NCBI GenBank assembly: GCA_965200145.1
Contig: CBDATG010000002.1
Location: 1,054,001 to 1,118,000 of the forward strand
Reading direction: 5' to 3'
Source of the DNA: CBDATG01 sp965200145
GTDB taxonomy: Bacteria > Chloroflexota > Dehalococcoidia > Lucifugimonadales > Lucifugimonadaceae
Length of the DNA: 64,000 nt
A program made the position numbers and the translations under genes. This document shows, one piece after another, positions 1-9,573 of this stretch. The number at the start of each line of letters is the position of its first letter. Position 1 is the first letter of the stretch. The notes beneath the pieces were generated by a model. The model saw only the letters and a list, made by a program, of their open reading frames with translations, was not told the DNA's origin and did not search any database.

Positions 1-494
1 CAGCCTTAGAGCGTCAGCTGGATATCCCAAGATTCGTCGACCCGACGCTGGAATCCGTACTGGACGCGTGGACAGACGTCTTGGGAATCGACGTTGCCAA
101 CATCGCAACCCAATCCGACGAAGAATCGCAACGCGCCGCCATCAAGGACATCCGATATACATACACACTGCCACACCCGATAGGCATATTGCGCGAAGCG
201 ATCCTCGCATTCGGAAATGATGATGCATCCCACGAGTTCGCAGAACTCAGAACCATGTTGGATGCCGCCACGGCCGAACCGGACACCATCAAGCGGACCG
301 CAAGTCTTGAAGCACTACAGCAGCAACTTATCGACGAGGCATACGTCCTGCCACTGCTACTGCTAAAGACTGGAAGGGTGCTAGCCATCCAACCATGGGT
401 AAACGACTTGCGATATCCCATCTTCACAGGTTCAGCCTTCAGAGACGTATGGTTCGACGAGACCGCGCCGAACCGTTCCCTGCCAACACAGTAA
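1..494 (+). CDS. Family 5 extracellular solute-binding protein, C-terminal part (cut by window start)
   Basis: The reading frame is open from base 3 to a TAA stop at 492-494, so only about 163 C-terminal residues are visible. The tail (IQPWVNDLRYP, then FRDVWFDETAP) closely matches the ends of the other solute-binding lipoproteins in this window, especially the neighbour ending at 2311. In this family (SBP_bac_5, oligopeptide/dipeptide-binding type) the mature protein captures a peptide or other solute outside the cytoplasmic membrane and passes it to an ABC permease. No permease or ATPase gene lies nearby. The next paralogue starts 19 bases downstream, so the two look like a tandem duplication. 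The substrate cannot be predicted. Confidence 0.85.
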   Translation, partial: ALERQLDIPRFVDPTLESVLDAWTDVLGIDVANIATQSDEESQRAAIKDIRYTYTLPHPIGILREAILAFGNDDASHEFAELRTMLDAATAEPDTIKRTASLEALQQQLIDEAYVLPLLLLKTGRVLAIQPWVNDLRYPIFTGSAFRDVWFDETAPNRSLPTQ

Positions 495-513
495 GCCGAT
501 CCGATCTCCCGAA

Positions 514-2311
514 ATGCTGCCCATCGGCCCGACCAGAATCGTCTCGGCGGGCCTCGTATCTGCATTGACGCCGCTCATAGCGTCTTGTGCCCAGTCTGGT
601 CCGCCTGCATCGATCAACGAAACCACCGAGCCGCCCAATGCCGTACAGCTCGGCGCAACCGTTGACCGTGCCGTCGCAGACACCGAGCCACGTAGCGGCC
701 ATGTCTTACACATAGACACCCATGATTGCGGTATCCCCGATCCCGCGGTCGATTTCGCACGAAGGACCAACTTGCGCGGGCTGTCCGTGACACCCGAAAT
801 CCATGCCGGACTCACCCGCTTGGCGAAGTCGAGTCTTGGCGAAACGGTGGCAGAACCAGAATTGGCAGAATCCTTCCATTTGTCAAACAATGCCACCCGA
901 TTCGAATTTCTACTGCGTCCGGATCTGAGATTCAGTGATGGTCAGCCGTTGCTCGCAAGTCACGTAAAGTGGAGCTGGGAACGTGCGCTGCGGAAATCAA
1001 CGGCTCCGAGCCGCGCTCGCATTGTGCTCGGCGGTATTCTCGGTGCCGACGCGGTGATCGGCAGACTCGAAAGCGAACTCCGGGGTGTCGAAGTCGTGGA
1101 CGACCGCCGGCTCGTCGTGAACCTAACCGAGCCGCAACCTGACTTCCCTGACAGAATCAGCGATCCCGTAGCGACCGTCTTGCATCCCGAGAACGTCGTA
1201 GGTTGGGACGATGTCTGGATTAACGACGCGACCCTGCCTGCCAACGTAATTCACTGCACCGAAATTCCGCTCTCCAATATGCCCGTTGGCGCAGGTCCTT
1301 TCAGGTTAGTCGAATACGTCAAGCCTGAACACACGGCAACCTCCACAGGCACACGCAGACGATGCGTCCTTGAACGTAACCCACATTATTGGGACCCGAA
1401 CGCCCCAACTCTGGACGGCATAGTCGCAACGATCTACCCCGACATCTGGGAAATGCCGCAAGAAAACGCAAACCGACAACCACTTGAGATCGAAAAGCGG
1501 CACGCTGGACATCGCAGACGCGCGTGTCGCACGCCAGGATGAACCGCGACCGTCGGATGATCACTCGCCCATAATAGTCACGGGAAGCACGAACGCAAGC
1601 GTGAGACACTTCGTTTTCAACCCCACCGTCGAACCGTTCAACGAGATCGAAGTCAGACGCGCGTTCGTTAACGCCGCGCCACCCGTTATTTTGGAAGGTG
1701 AGACTCGAGCCACGAGAATAGTCCCCAATTCCATCTGGAACTGGCAACCGGTTCCGGTCGCCATCAGCAGCTCCCAATTCGACCAAATCGCCGAACGCTC
1801 AATCCCGATCACGCTGTACTTCCATATCCTAGAAGTAGCCGAGGAAATGTACGAGCCAGTTGTCGCTGCGTGGGAAGACACATTGGACGCCCAGGTCAAC
1901 TTGGAACAGTTCCAAACCCCAGACGACCTGCCCGTCCCACCGTTGCACGAGTTGCAGGTCGCCGAACTGTTCATCGACACCGCCGTCACTTCACCCTACG
2001 ACGTTCTCAAGTCAGTACTCGAAGCATTCGGCATCGACAACATGCCTCCACGCTTCGCCGAGCTCAAAGCCCAGCTCGACAATGCCAGACACAATCTCGA
2101 TGCCGTCACCCGCAACTCCGAATACCAGCGAATCGAGCAGACACTCCTAGACGAAGCCTATGTCCTTCCTATCTACGCAGATGTCGGTGAGTTCGAAATG
2201 CTAGTCCAGCCATGGGTACACGGACTCAAGTACCCGCTGCCTGGCGGCTCCTACTACAAAGACGTCTGGTTCGACGAAACCGCACCAACGAGAAGCCTGC
2301 CAATCCAGTGA
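514..2311 (+). pseudogene. Family 5 solute-binding lipoprotein, interrupted by a +1 frameshift
   Basis: Two overlapping frames together make one protein of about 598 residues, the same length as the intact paralogues at 34491, 36715 and 39793. The first frame (514-1542) carries the signal peptide and lipobox (LIASC, Cys about residue 25), the PEIHAGL, LKFSDG-like and WERAL landmarks, and the NPHYWD motif. The second frame begins near 1484 and supplies the C-terminal half, ending YKDVWFDETAP. The frame changes at 1489-1500, at a short A-run, where one extra base would explain the break. It could be a young pseudogene, a sequencing or assembly error, or rarely a recoding site. Presumed role if functional: membrane-anchored solute capture for an ABC importer. 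Confidence 0.75.
1489..1500 (+). other. Frameshift point in the solute-binding protein gene
   Basis: The homologous reading leaves frame 1 after codons for I-E-K and resumes one base later as G-T-L-D-I-A-D. This matches the paralogue at 36715, which reads LDAIVKGDIDLAH at the equivalent place. The run of four A in CGAAAAGC is the likely slip site. Confidence 0.6.
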
Positions 2312-2338
2312 GACATCGCAATCACGCAAGCCGGGCAC

Positions 2339-2893
2339 CTACGTCCGATGCACCTCCGGATCCTGACCCAAAGCGCCATACAGCTCGTTGAGTTGCCCGT
2401 AACTCCGTATCTCAATCACGCGCGCTGAGTGATCAACGGTCCGTAACCGCTCCCGTATCCGCGACTGATGGCCAGGACCTCGCACGAGCCGCCACCAGAC
2501 GGGTTGCAACATCGAACGCAACCGTTCATAGTTGTCTCCACAGATCCGCCGTCGTTGCATGTAGTTCCTGACTGAGCGAGCAAACAAACGTGGCACCGTC
2601 GATCGCGTCGGAAGATTCAGCCAGACGACCGTATCCGCCATCGGAAGTATCAACGGCGCAACCTTCGAGTAGTTGCCATCCAACACCCATCCATCCGGAC
2701 ACTCCGCAAGCTTCGCCAGCACCAGTTCCCGAAACTCATCCCGATCACGCTCTACCCAGTTAGGCAACCAGAAAAGAGCATCCATCTCAATCACCGGCAA
2801 ACCCATCGCAACACCAAGCGCGCGACTCAACGACGTCTTCCCACCAATGCCATTGACGCAGATGCGTCTGCCGAGATCCAAACTCCCAACCAT
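2339..2893 (-). CDS. P-loop nucleotide kinase-like protein (FlaR/adenylate kinase-like), copy 2
   Basis: A 184-residue soluble protein opens with a variant P-loop (NGIGGKTSLSRALG), continues with the fixed D-x-L-F-W-L-P-N-W segment and a DGNY motif, and has an arginine-rich stretch (RRRICGDNYERL) like the lid of adenylate kinase/FlaR-type 'topology modulation' proteins. I prefer the ATG at 2893, with a GGA about 10 bases upstream, over a TTG at 2908 that abuts the upstream stop codon. It directly follows a close paralogue (2909-3481), so the pair arose by tandem duplication, and it is last in the apparent rpsA-clpC-larE-larC run. The substrate is unknown. The P-loop lacks the usual GxxGxGK spacing (it has G-x-G-G-K-T), but both copies keep this form, so it is unlikely to be decay. 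Confidence 0.75.
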   Translation of the reverse strand: MVGSLDLGRRICVNGIGGKTSLSRALGVAMGLPVIEMDALFWLPNWVERDRDEFRELVLAKLAECPDGWVLDGNYSKVAPLILPMADTVVWLNLPTRSTVPRLFARSVRNYMQRRRICGDNYERLRSMLQPVWWRLVRGPGHQSRIRERLRTVDHSARVIEIRSYGQLNELYGALGQDPEVHRT

Positions 2894-2908
2894 AGCGGTC
2901 AAATCCAA

Positions 2909-3481
2909 CTACGGCGCACGGTACGCGGCAGGGTCAGCACCAATCGCATCATACGCCGCATTCAAATCGCCATAGGAACGTAGCTCAATCACCCTCGCAC
3001 GGTGAAACGAGCCGCGCACAACGCGCTCAATCTTCCGATGACTCGCACGCCAATTGAACAGAGACCACCAGATCATCGACTCGCGGCCGAGAATGTGACG
3101 GAACGTCTCGTAGTTCTCCCCACAAACGCGCTTCCTGTGCCATGCCCGTTGCACCGACCGCCAGGTGATGTTCCACCAAGTTGCAAAGTGAGGCAGGTGT
3201 AACCAGACTACCGTGTCAGCCTGCACCAAGATCAACTCGGCCTCAACCTGAGACAGATTGCCATCAACTACCCAACCGCCGCCGCTCGACGAAATCGCAT
3301 CCGACATCATCTCCAGCTGCTCTGCCTTATCGCGGACCGTCCACTCCGGCAACCACCCAATCTCGTCAAGATGGATCACATCCAAGCCCCTAGAGGCACC
3401 CAGTGCACGCGAGAAAGAGGTCTTGCCGCCCATGCCCACGACGCAGATTCTTTCGCCAAACTCAAACGAAGCACACATCAT
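2909..3481 (-). CDS. P-loop nucleotide kinase-like protein (FlaR/adenylate kinase-like), copy 1
   Basis: A 190-residue protein with a variant P-loop (VGMGGKTSFSRALG), LDEIGWLPEW, a DGNLSQV segment, a Walker B-like hydrophobic stretch ending TVVWLHLP, and the arginine-rich RKRVCGENYETF lid-like region. It aligns end to end with the downstream copy. Two ATG codons lie at 3481 and 3478, with AAAGG immediately upstream. It begins 31 bases after larC on the same strand, suggesting co-transcription. These small P-loop proteins probably phosphorylate a nucleotide or related small molecule. This is inferred from fold motifs only. Confidence 0.75.
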   Translation of the reverse strand: MMCASFEFGERICVVGMGGKTSFSRALGASRGLDVIHLDEIGWLPEWTVRDKAEQLEMMSDAISSSGGGWVVDGNLSQVEAELILVQADTVVWLHLPHFATWWNITWRSVQRAWHRKRVCGENYETFRHILGRESMIWWSLFNWRASHRKIERVVRGSFHRARVIELRSYGDLNAAYDAIGADPAAYRAP

Positions 3482-3512
3482 CCTTTCAACTGTACTGCCT
3501 GATGAAACGCGA

Positions 3513-4778
3513 TCACTTCGTCAAGTCATCACAGGACATCAGGCGCCGGGCCAGATGCGTCGCATCTGTCATCACAGATGCCAAAGACCGGCCCGTCGTT
3601 CGCGCAACCTCCGCACAGTCCTCGTACTCCGGCACTGCATCAACAACATCCCCATCAATCACCTTCAACTTCACACAAACCGCTGTTCCGCCCACCTGCA
3701 CCTCGACGATGTCTCGCCCTGCCACAAGCCGAGTGACCCGCCGATAACGCACACCAAACGTCGATGTCTCGCGCAGGAACACCTTTGCACACGCAGGAAG
3801 TCGGTCCGCCGACACCAGCGCAGACAGGAGGAATCCCGGCCTATCCTTCTTCATCTGGATCGATGTAACCCAGACATCCAGCGCACCTTCCGAAAACAGA
3901 CGCTCACGCGCATAGCCCAACACCTCAGGCGAAGAGTCATCGATGTTCGACTCCAGAATGACCTTGTCAAACTCGGCTCCCACTCCAAGTCCCTTTGCCA
4001 GAGCATCGACATCAAATCGCTCGGCATCATCACCAGCCCCATCGCTCGACTCGCCTGTCCAAAGTCCTACAACGTTCGGCGGATCATCAGAATCGCGCGT
4101 GCCAGCACCGTATCCGACGCGCGCCAATGACATCACCGTGCCCTCACTCGGTGACGACAGCGACGCAACTATCGCGGCTCCAGTCGGTGTCAGCGACTCC
4201 CCGATCGGACGGGCGACGGCGCCACCAACTGATACTTTCAAACCGTGCCTGCGAATAATCGCCATCGTGGCAGGTGCAAACGATGCATTGACTCCATGGC
4301 TGCTACGCGAAACGCCACTAGATGCCGGCAACGGCGACGCAAACAACCTGACGACACCAAGTAACCTCAACCCAACCACCGACGCAACCACGTCTACCAA
4401 CGTGTCAGTCGTCCCAAGTTCGTGAAGATGCGAAGAATCGCCCCCGTGCGCCTCGGACTCCGCAACTCGCAAGCACTCAAACACCGCCCTTACCCGACCA
4501 CAGTCCACCGCGGGTAACGAGGAATCTCGAACCGCGGAGTCAAATCCATCCCAGTCCCAACGCCGACCATCCTCAACAACGACGTCAGCATGTGTTCCAA
4601 TAACCGCTCCTCGCTGAACCTTTGTCGCGTCGATCCGCCAACCGTCCGACACGACACGCTCGATTTCGCGGTTCAACTCACCCAGATCAAGGCCAACATC
4701 CAGCATAGCACCGATCAGCATGTCACCAGACATGCCGCCGATCAGGTCCAAGTAACCAACCGTCGACACGGCTAGCAC
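3513..4778 (-). CDS. larC: Nickel-pincer cofactor biosynthesis protein LarC
   Basis: A full-length LarC (421 residues) with the N-terminal GYLDLIGGMSGDML motif and the C-terminal DUF111 core (ESNIDDSSPEVLGYARERLF, then MKKDRPG). LarC is the CTP-dependent cyclometallase that inserts nickel into the pyridinium dithiocarboxylate nucleotide made by LarB and LarE. The cofactor serves lactate racemase and relatives. In Lactobacillus the gene is split and read by frameshifting; here it is one continuous frame. The GTG start at 4778 abuts the larE stop codon, implying translational coupling. An alternative GTG three codons in is possible. No larB or larA is present in this window, so the pathway must be completed elsewhere. 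Confidence 0.93.
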   Translation of the reverse strand: MLAVSTVGYLDLIGGMSGDMLIGAMLDVGLDLGELNREIERVVSDGWRIDATKVQRGAVIGTHADVVVEDGRRWDWDGFDSAVRDSSLPAVDCGRVRAVFECLRVAESEAHGGDSSHLHELGTTDTLVDVVASVVGLRLLGVVRLFASPLPASSGVSRSSHGVNASFAPATMAIIRRHGLKVSVGGAVARPIGESLTPTGAAIVASLSSPSEGTVMSLARVGYGAGTRDSDDPPNVVGLWTGESSDGAGDDAERFDVDALAKGLGVGAEFDKVILESNIDDSSPEVLGYARERLFSEGALDVWVTSIQMKKDRPGFLLSALVSADRLPACAKVFLRETSTFGVRYRRVTRLVAGRDIVEVQVGGTAVCVKLKVIDGDVVDAVPEYEDCAEVARTTGRSLASVMTDATHLARRLMSCDDLTK

Positions 4779-5657
4779 CTAAGCGCGATTTGCGGCGTGA
4801 GTCAGCACTTCATTCAACCGTCCAGACTTGAGACCGCGCTCGTCAACCTCCACCCTCTCGTAACCCGCATCGCGAATACCCACACATACCTCGTCCCAGA
4901 CTAAACGCAAATCCTCCATGCGCTCCAGCGGCACCTCCACGCGCGCCGTGCTCGCATAGTGCCTTACCCTACACTCTGAAAACCCGAGGTTCCTAAGCAC
5001 TAGCTCAGCACGCGAGATCGCGCTCAAGCTCTCAGCCGATACCACTGTCCCGTAAGGCACACGCGATGACAAGCACGGTTGTGCAGGTTTATCCCAATTC
5101 GGTAGCCCGTAACGGAAAGCCAGCTCACGCACCTCGGCCTTTCCAATACCGCACTCCAGCAACGGTGAGCGCACTGCAAACTTTGCCGCCGCTGACATAC
5201 CAGGACGATAATCCCCACGATCGTCGAGATTAGCACCGTTCGCAATCGCCGCGAATCCACGCTCTCGCGCAATCTCACTGAGCCGCGTGTAGAGCTCCGT
5301 CTTGCAGTAGAAGCATCTGTCCCCCGCGTTCGCCGTGTAGCGGGGGTCATCGAACTCTGACGTGCGCACCAGCTCCAAACGCCATCCACGCGAATCCGCC
5401 AGCGAAAGAGCTGATTCCAACTCATACCCCGCGAGGCTAGGTGAAACGCCAATCGCAACTAGGCAACCGTCAACACCAGCCACCTGATGAACCAACTCTG
5501 CAACCAACGACGAATCCACGCCGCCAGAATACGCGACAATCGTCGGTCCAAAACTCGCAATCAGCTCGCGAACACGGCGGTCCGCATTCTCAGCGGCAGT
5601 CGGCAACGACGAGCACACCCCGCCGTGAGATGGCGCGTATGTGACATCAACGCCCAT
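4779..5657 (-). CDS. larE: ATP-dependent sacrificial sulfur transferase LarE
   Basis: A 292-residue PP-loop enzyme with the AYSGGVDSS nucleotide-binding motif, DRCFYCKTELY, ANGANLDDRGDYRPG and KPAQPCLSSRVPYG. LarE adenylates the carboxylates of the nicotinate-derived cofactor precursor and donates sulfur. In the Lactobacillus enzyme the sulfur comes from the cysteine in the PCLSSR segment, and that cysteine is present here, pointing to the single-cysteine sacrificial type. The gene begins 43 bases after clpC and ends exactly where larC begins. It acts in the cytoplasm with LarC. Confidence 0.93.
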   Translation of the reverse strand: MGVDVTYAPSHGGVCSSLPTAAENADRRVRELIASFGPTIVAYSGGVDSSLVAELVHQVAGVDGCLVAIGVSPSLAGYELESALSLADSRGWRLELVRTSEFDDPRYTANAGDRCFYCKTELYTRLSEIARERGFAAIANGANLDDRGDYRPGMSAAAKFAVRSPLLECGIGKAEVRELAFRYGLPNWDKPAQPCLSSRVPYGTVVSAESLSAISRAELVLRNLGFSECRVRHYASTARVEVPLERMEDLRLVWDEVCVGIRDAGYERVEVDERGLKSGRLNEVLTHAANRA

Positions 5658-5700
5658 GGAGCGTCGGACACCAATCCAGGTGCCGATCAGTCAATCTGAA

Positions 5701-8256
5701 CTATCGCGGAGCCGGCAACGACAAGCGTGACTCAGACTCGCTTGACTCGAGCCGCGCACGGTTGCGCTTGTCATGCGCGATCGTGATCGAACGCTCGCCC
5801 GACCTAGCCTTCTTCGCTCCGATACGCGCTATGTCGCCATTAATGAGGTCGCCCGTCAGGTACAGCTCCGATATCTCATCCTCAATCTCGTCCTGGATCA
5901 GCCGACGCAACGGACGCGCGCCCATCTTAGGATCGAAGCCCTTGTCCGCCAAGTATTCACGCGCCGTAGCAGAAATACGCAACCGGATGCCATGCTGCTC
6001 AGCGCGCTCTGTAACTTCACCCATCAGTAGATCCACAATCGGCGGCATGTCCTCACGACCTAGCGCATGGAACACCACGACGTTGTCAATCCGATTCAGG
6101 AACTCCGGCTTGAAACCATTGCGCGGATTTCGTAGCTCCTCCATTACACGATCACGCATGTGCTCATAGTCGCGCTCGGCATTCAGATCCGCCGAACCCG
6201 CCTGGAATCCCAACGACTTCGACTTCGATATCAGGTCAGACCCTAGGTTGGATGTCATCACAATTATCGTGTTCTTGAAGTCGATCTTCCTACCTTGACC
6301 ATCCGTCAACTGACCGTCCTCGAACACCTGCAAGAGCATATTGAAAACGTCCGGATGCGCCTTCTCAATCTCGTCCAAGAGGATGATGCTGTAAGGATGC
6401 TTACGCACCTCCTCGGTGAGCTGACCGCCATCGCCGTAACCGACATAGCCCGGGGGCGAGCCGATTAGACGAGATACCGTGTGCTTCTCCATGAACTCCG
6501 ACATATCTAGCCGGATCATCGAACGCTCATCGCCAAAAAGAAGATCCGCAAGCTGCTTAACCAAGTGTGTCTTACCTACACCCGTAGGACCAAGGAACAA
6601 GAACGCTCCAATCGGACGCTTCGGATCCTTAAACCCTGCTCGCGCACGACGCACAGCCTTGCTGACAATCTCTACAGGCTCCTTCTGACCTAGTACTGAC
6701 TTCTGCAGCTCCAGCTCCAAGTTCCGCAAGCGCGATGTCTCGGCAACATCCAAACGTGTCACCGGGATGCTCGTCCACATCGAAACTACCTCGGTTATGT
6801 CCTCTCCAGTGACTTCTGTCTTCGCGCCTGACTCATTACGCTGGCCCTCCTTCACCTCCAAATCTTCCACCAGCGCACGCTGGTCTGTCTCGCGATCAAA
6901 CAACTCCGATGCCGATATGAAATCCTGTTTCGTAACCGACACGCTCTTCTGGCGAAGAATCTGATTCAGCTCGTGCTTCGCATCCCGTAGCTCACGCGAA
7001 GGCATCGTATTCTTCACACGCACGCGCGATATCGCCTCGTCAACGAGATCAATCGCCTTGTCGGGCAAATGCCTATCGACGATGTAACGATCAGCCAAAT
7101 GCGCCGCAAACTCTATCGCCTCGTCCGTAATCGACAGACGGTGGTGATCCTCATACTGCTTCTTTACGCCGTGCAGGATCTGAACCGTCTCCGCCGCATC
7201 CGGCGGCTCAACCTGCACAGGACGGAAACGACGCTCTAGAGCCGAATCACGCTCTATGTACTTCCGGTAATCGTCATACGTCGTCGCGCCAACAACCTGC
7301 AACTCGCCACGCACTAGCGCGGGCTTCAGGATGTTCGCAGCGTCTACGGAACCCTCAGCTGCGCCTGCGCCTACCAAAGTGTGTATCTCTTCTATGAAGA
7401 GCACGCACTCCTGTGTCGTCTTCAACTCGCTGATGATCCGCGTCAACCGCTCCTCGAACTCCCCGCGATACTTCGTACCCGCTACCAGAGTACCCATGTC
7501 CAACGCGAACACGCGCCGATCCTTAAGGGTGTCCGGGACCGCACCGTCGATGATCGTCGACGCGAGCTTCTCTACAATCGCAGTCTTGCCAACTCCGGGG
7601 TCACCGACCAGCACCGGATTGTTCTTCGTACGACGCGAGAGTATCTGGATAACTCGCTCCAGCTCGTTGTCTCGACCTATCACAGGATCCAGCTTGCCTT
7701 CGCGTGCCATCTCTGTCAGGTCCACTGCCATGTGGTCTAGCATTGGTGTGCGCGAACGACTCGACCGAGAGCGTCGTGCCGGTTTTGTCGACCTGCCCCC
7801 CCCTCCTGTCGTGAGACGACGAGTCTCATAGCGGACTCGGTCAAGCGTGATCGAGTTCTGGTGAAGTAGATCAACGACCCGACCATCGTTCTCGTTCAGC
7901 AGACCTATCAGCAGATGCTCCGTGCCAACGCGCTTCAACTTCGCAAGACGGGCCTCATTCACCGCCGTGCGGATCGCCTTCTTCGCTCGCGGATCCAAAC
8001 TCGGCACACCCTCTGCATCCTCAACTTCACGGTTAACCATGAACTCAAGGTTCGAACGCATCTCGCCTATGTCGGCCTCAAGATTCGTGAATATCTGCGC
8101 CGCGACACCCTCCTTTTCCTGGAGTAACGCCAAGAGTAGGTGCTCGGTCGTGATGTAACGCTGGTTGAAGCGACGAGCTTCCTCTTGCGCTACCTCGAAC
8201 ACCCGGCGCGAACGCTCCGAGAAGATGTCGAAACCGCTATCACTTTTGTCTGCCAT
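5701..8256 (-). CDS. clpC: ATP-dependent Clp protease ATP-binding subunit ClpC
   Basis: An 851-residue class I Clp/Hsp100 unfoldase. Two Clp_N repeats (about 1-145) are followed by a short basic linker, AAA+ domain D1 (Walker A GDPGVGKT, 218-225), a coiled middle region with UVR-like spacing, and D2 (GPTGVGKT, about 556-563; LLDEIEKAH; SPPGYVGYGDGG). A D2 loop with LGF resembles the ClpP-docking loop, so it should feed substrates to ClpP. The D1 Walker B reads FIEEIH (287-292), with glutamate instead of the usual first aspartate. It sits between rpsA (66-base gap) and larE (43-base gap) on the same strand. ClpC normally handles protein quality control; ClpP and adaptors are not in this window. 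Confidence 0.95.
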   Translation of the reverse strand: MADKSDSGFDIFSERSRRVFEVAQEEARRFNQRYITTEHLLLALLQEKEGVAAQIFTNLEADIGEMRSNLEFMVNREVEDAEGVPSLDPRAKKAIRTAVNEARLAKLKRVGTEHLLIGLLNENDGRVVDLLHQNSITLDRVRYETRRLTTGGGGRSTKPARRSRSSRSRTPMLDHMAVDLTEMAREGKLDPVIGRDNELERVIQILSRRTKNNPVLVGDPGVGKTAIVEKLASTIIDGAVPDTLKDRRVFALDMGTLVAGTKYRGEFEERLTRIISELKTTQECVLFIEEIHTLVGAGAAEGSVDAANILKPALVRGELQVVGATTYDDYRKYIERDSALERRFRPVQVEPPDAAETVQILHGVKKQYEDHHRLSITDEAIEFAAHLADRYIVDRHLPDKAIDLVDEAISRVRVKNTMPSRELRDAKHELNQILRQKSVSVTKQDFISASELFDRETDQRALVEDLEVKEGQRNESGAKTEVTGEDITEVVSMWTSIPVTRLDVAETSRLRNLELELQKSVLGQKEPVEIVSKAVRRARAGFKDPKRPIGAFLFLGPTGVGKTHLVKQLADLLFGDERSMIRLDMSEFMEKHTVSRLIGSPPGYVGYGDGGQLTEEVRKHPYSIILLDEIEKAHPDVFNMLLQVFEDGQLTDGQGRKIDFKNTIIVMTSNLGSDLISKSKSLGFQAGSADLNAERDYEHMRDRVMEELRNPRNGFKPEFLNRIDNVVVFHALGREDMPPIVDLLMGEVTERAEQHGIRLRISATAREYLADKGFDPKMGARPLRRLIQDEIEDEISELYLTGDLINGDIARIGAKKARSGERSITIAHDKRNRARLESSESESRLSLPAPR

Positions 8257-8322
8257 TGGACCGTTCTCTCCGAAAGGATTTCACTGCCGTTGAACGCTCA
8301 TCTTCAACACAACACAGTATCG

Positions 8323-9573
8323 CTACTCAGTAAACAACTCTTCGAAACCGCTGTCGTCTACACTACCATCCCCTAGCAGAACTTCTTCATCCGCCTCTTC
8401 TACCTGCACCTGCTTCAGACTCAAGCCCAGACGACGACGCTCCGGCTCAATCCGAATAACCTTGAAGTTCAGCACCTCGCCCTCACTTACTATCTCTGCA
8501 GGACTCTCAACCCGACGGTTCGTTAACTCAGATACGTGAACAAGACCCTCAATGCCTTCGCCCACACGCGCAAACGCTCCGAACGAAGCAAGCTTGGTCA
8601 CCTTGCCTTCAACGATCTGGCCAACGCTCAACTTAGTCTCTATCGATTCCCAAGGCTCTGGCATCAGACGCTTCATACTCAACGCTATCTTCAGGTTCTC
8701 GCGATCGACTTTCAACACGAGAACGTCCAGCTCCTGACCTACCTTCACAACCTCATCAGGACGATTCACCGAAGACCAAGACATCTCCGAAATGTGAACC
8801 AAGCCATCCGCGCCACCAAGCTCTACGAACGCGCCGAAACTCGATATCCCAGCCACTCGACCACGGCGGATATCCCCCTCATCAAGCTCCTGTACCAGCT
8901 GCATCTTTCGAATCAAGTTGATCTCATCGAGCGCGGCTCGCTCCGAGAAGATCGCACGATTGCGACGACGATTCAGCTCGAGCACCTTGAAATCAAGATC
9001 CATGCCAATGAAACCAGGCTTGGCAGGTGCACCATCCGCTACGAACAAGTCACGAGCGGGTCCAACCAACTGGGAAAGCGGAACGAATCCCTGGACTCCG
9101 CTCACTTGAACCACAGCACCGCCACGGTTCGAACTTATGATCTTGCCGCGCACAGTCTCACCGTTCTCATGCGCACGCTCAAGGTCTCGCCAACCATGTT
9201 CGCCACGCGCACGGTCGATTGAAAGCAACGGGTACCCATCGCCATCCGTGCGGAATACGTAGAGCAATACCTCATCGCCAACGCCAGGCAAAGATTCCTC
9301 TCCTTCGCCCTCAGTCAACATCCGAGTCTCGCGCATCGGCACCCAGCCCTCAGACTTCTGGCCGATGTCCACCAAAAGCCCGTTGTCGGCGATGTCAAGC
9401 ACTTTGCCATCCACAATGTCGCCACGCCTCAACGTCGTCTTCGGCAGGTACTGCAGCACCAGCTCCTCCGGTGACAGCACCTCCGATTCTCCCGCCATGT
9501 CCAAGGGGGATACCGCATCTTCCTCGACATCGCTAGATGCCGCCGTCACAGCCTCAGTAGCCATCGTTGTCAA
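8323..9573 (-). CDS. rpsA: 30S ribosomal protein S1 (four S1 domains)
   Basis: A 416-residue protein with an acidic N-terminus and four OB-fold S1 repeats at about 46-113, 133-200, 223-291 and 308-378. The last two are the best conserved (SSFGAFVELGGADGLVHISEM; ASFGAFARVGEGIEGLVHVSEL). Four repeats rather than six is usual outside proteobacteria. The TTG at 9573 is chosen because AAGGA lies six bases upstream of it; the in-frame ATG at 9564 would put that Shine-Dalgarno 15 bases away. S1 helps the 30S subunit bind mRNA. It heads the minus-strand run that continues into clpC and larE/larC. Confidence 0.93.
   Translation of the reverse strand: MTTMATEAVTAASSDVEEDAVSPLDMAGESEVLSPEELVLQYLPKTTLRRGDIVDGKVLDIADNGLLVDIGQKSEGWVPMRETRMLTEGEGEESLPGVGDEVLLYVFRTDGDGYPLLSIDRARGEHGWRDLERAHENGETVRGKIISSNRGGAVVQVSGVQGFVPLSQLVGPARDLFVADGAPAKPGFIGMDLDFKVLELNRRRNRAIFSERAALDEINLIRKMQLVQELDEGDIRRGRVAGISSFGAFVELGGADGLVHISEMSWSSVNRPDEVVKVGQELDVLVLKVDRENLKIALSMKRLMPEPWESIETKLSVGQIVEGKVTKLASFGAFARVGEGIEGLVHVSELTNRRVESPAEIVSEGEVLNFKVIRIEPERRRLGLSLKQVQVEEADEEVLLGDGSVDDSGFEELFTE

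Noticed and set aside
3258..4130. 290-codon open frame on the + strand
   Set aside because: It runs antisense to larC and the first P-loop gene, which have clear family motifs. Its product is low-complexity Arg/His/Pro/Ser sequence typical of antisense shadows in this C-rich strand.
8536..9222. 228-codon open frame on the + strand
   Set aside because: Antisense to the S1 domains of rpsA; no motif.
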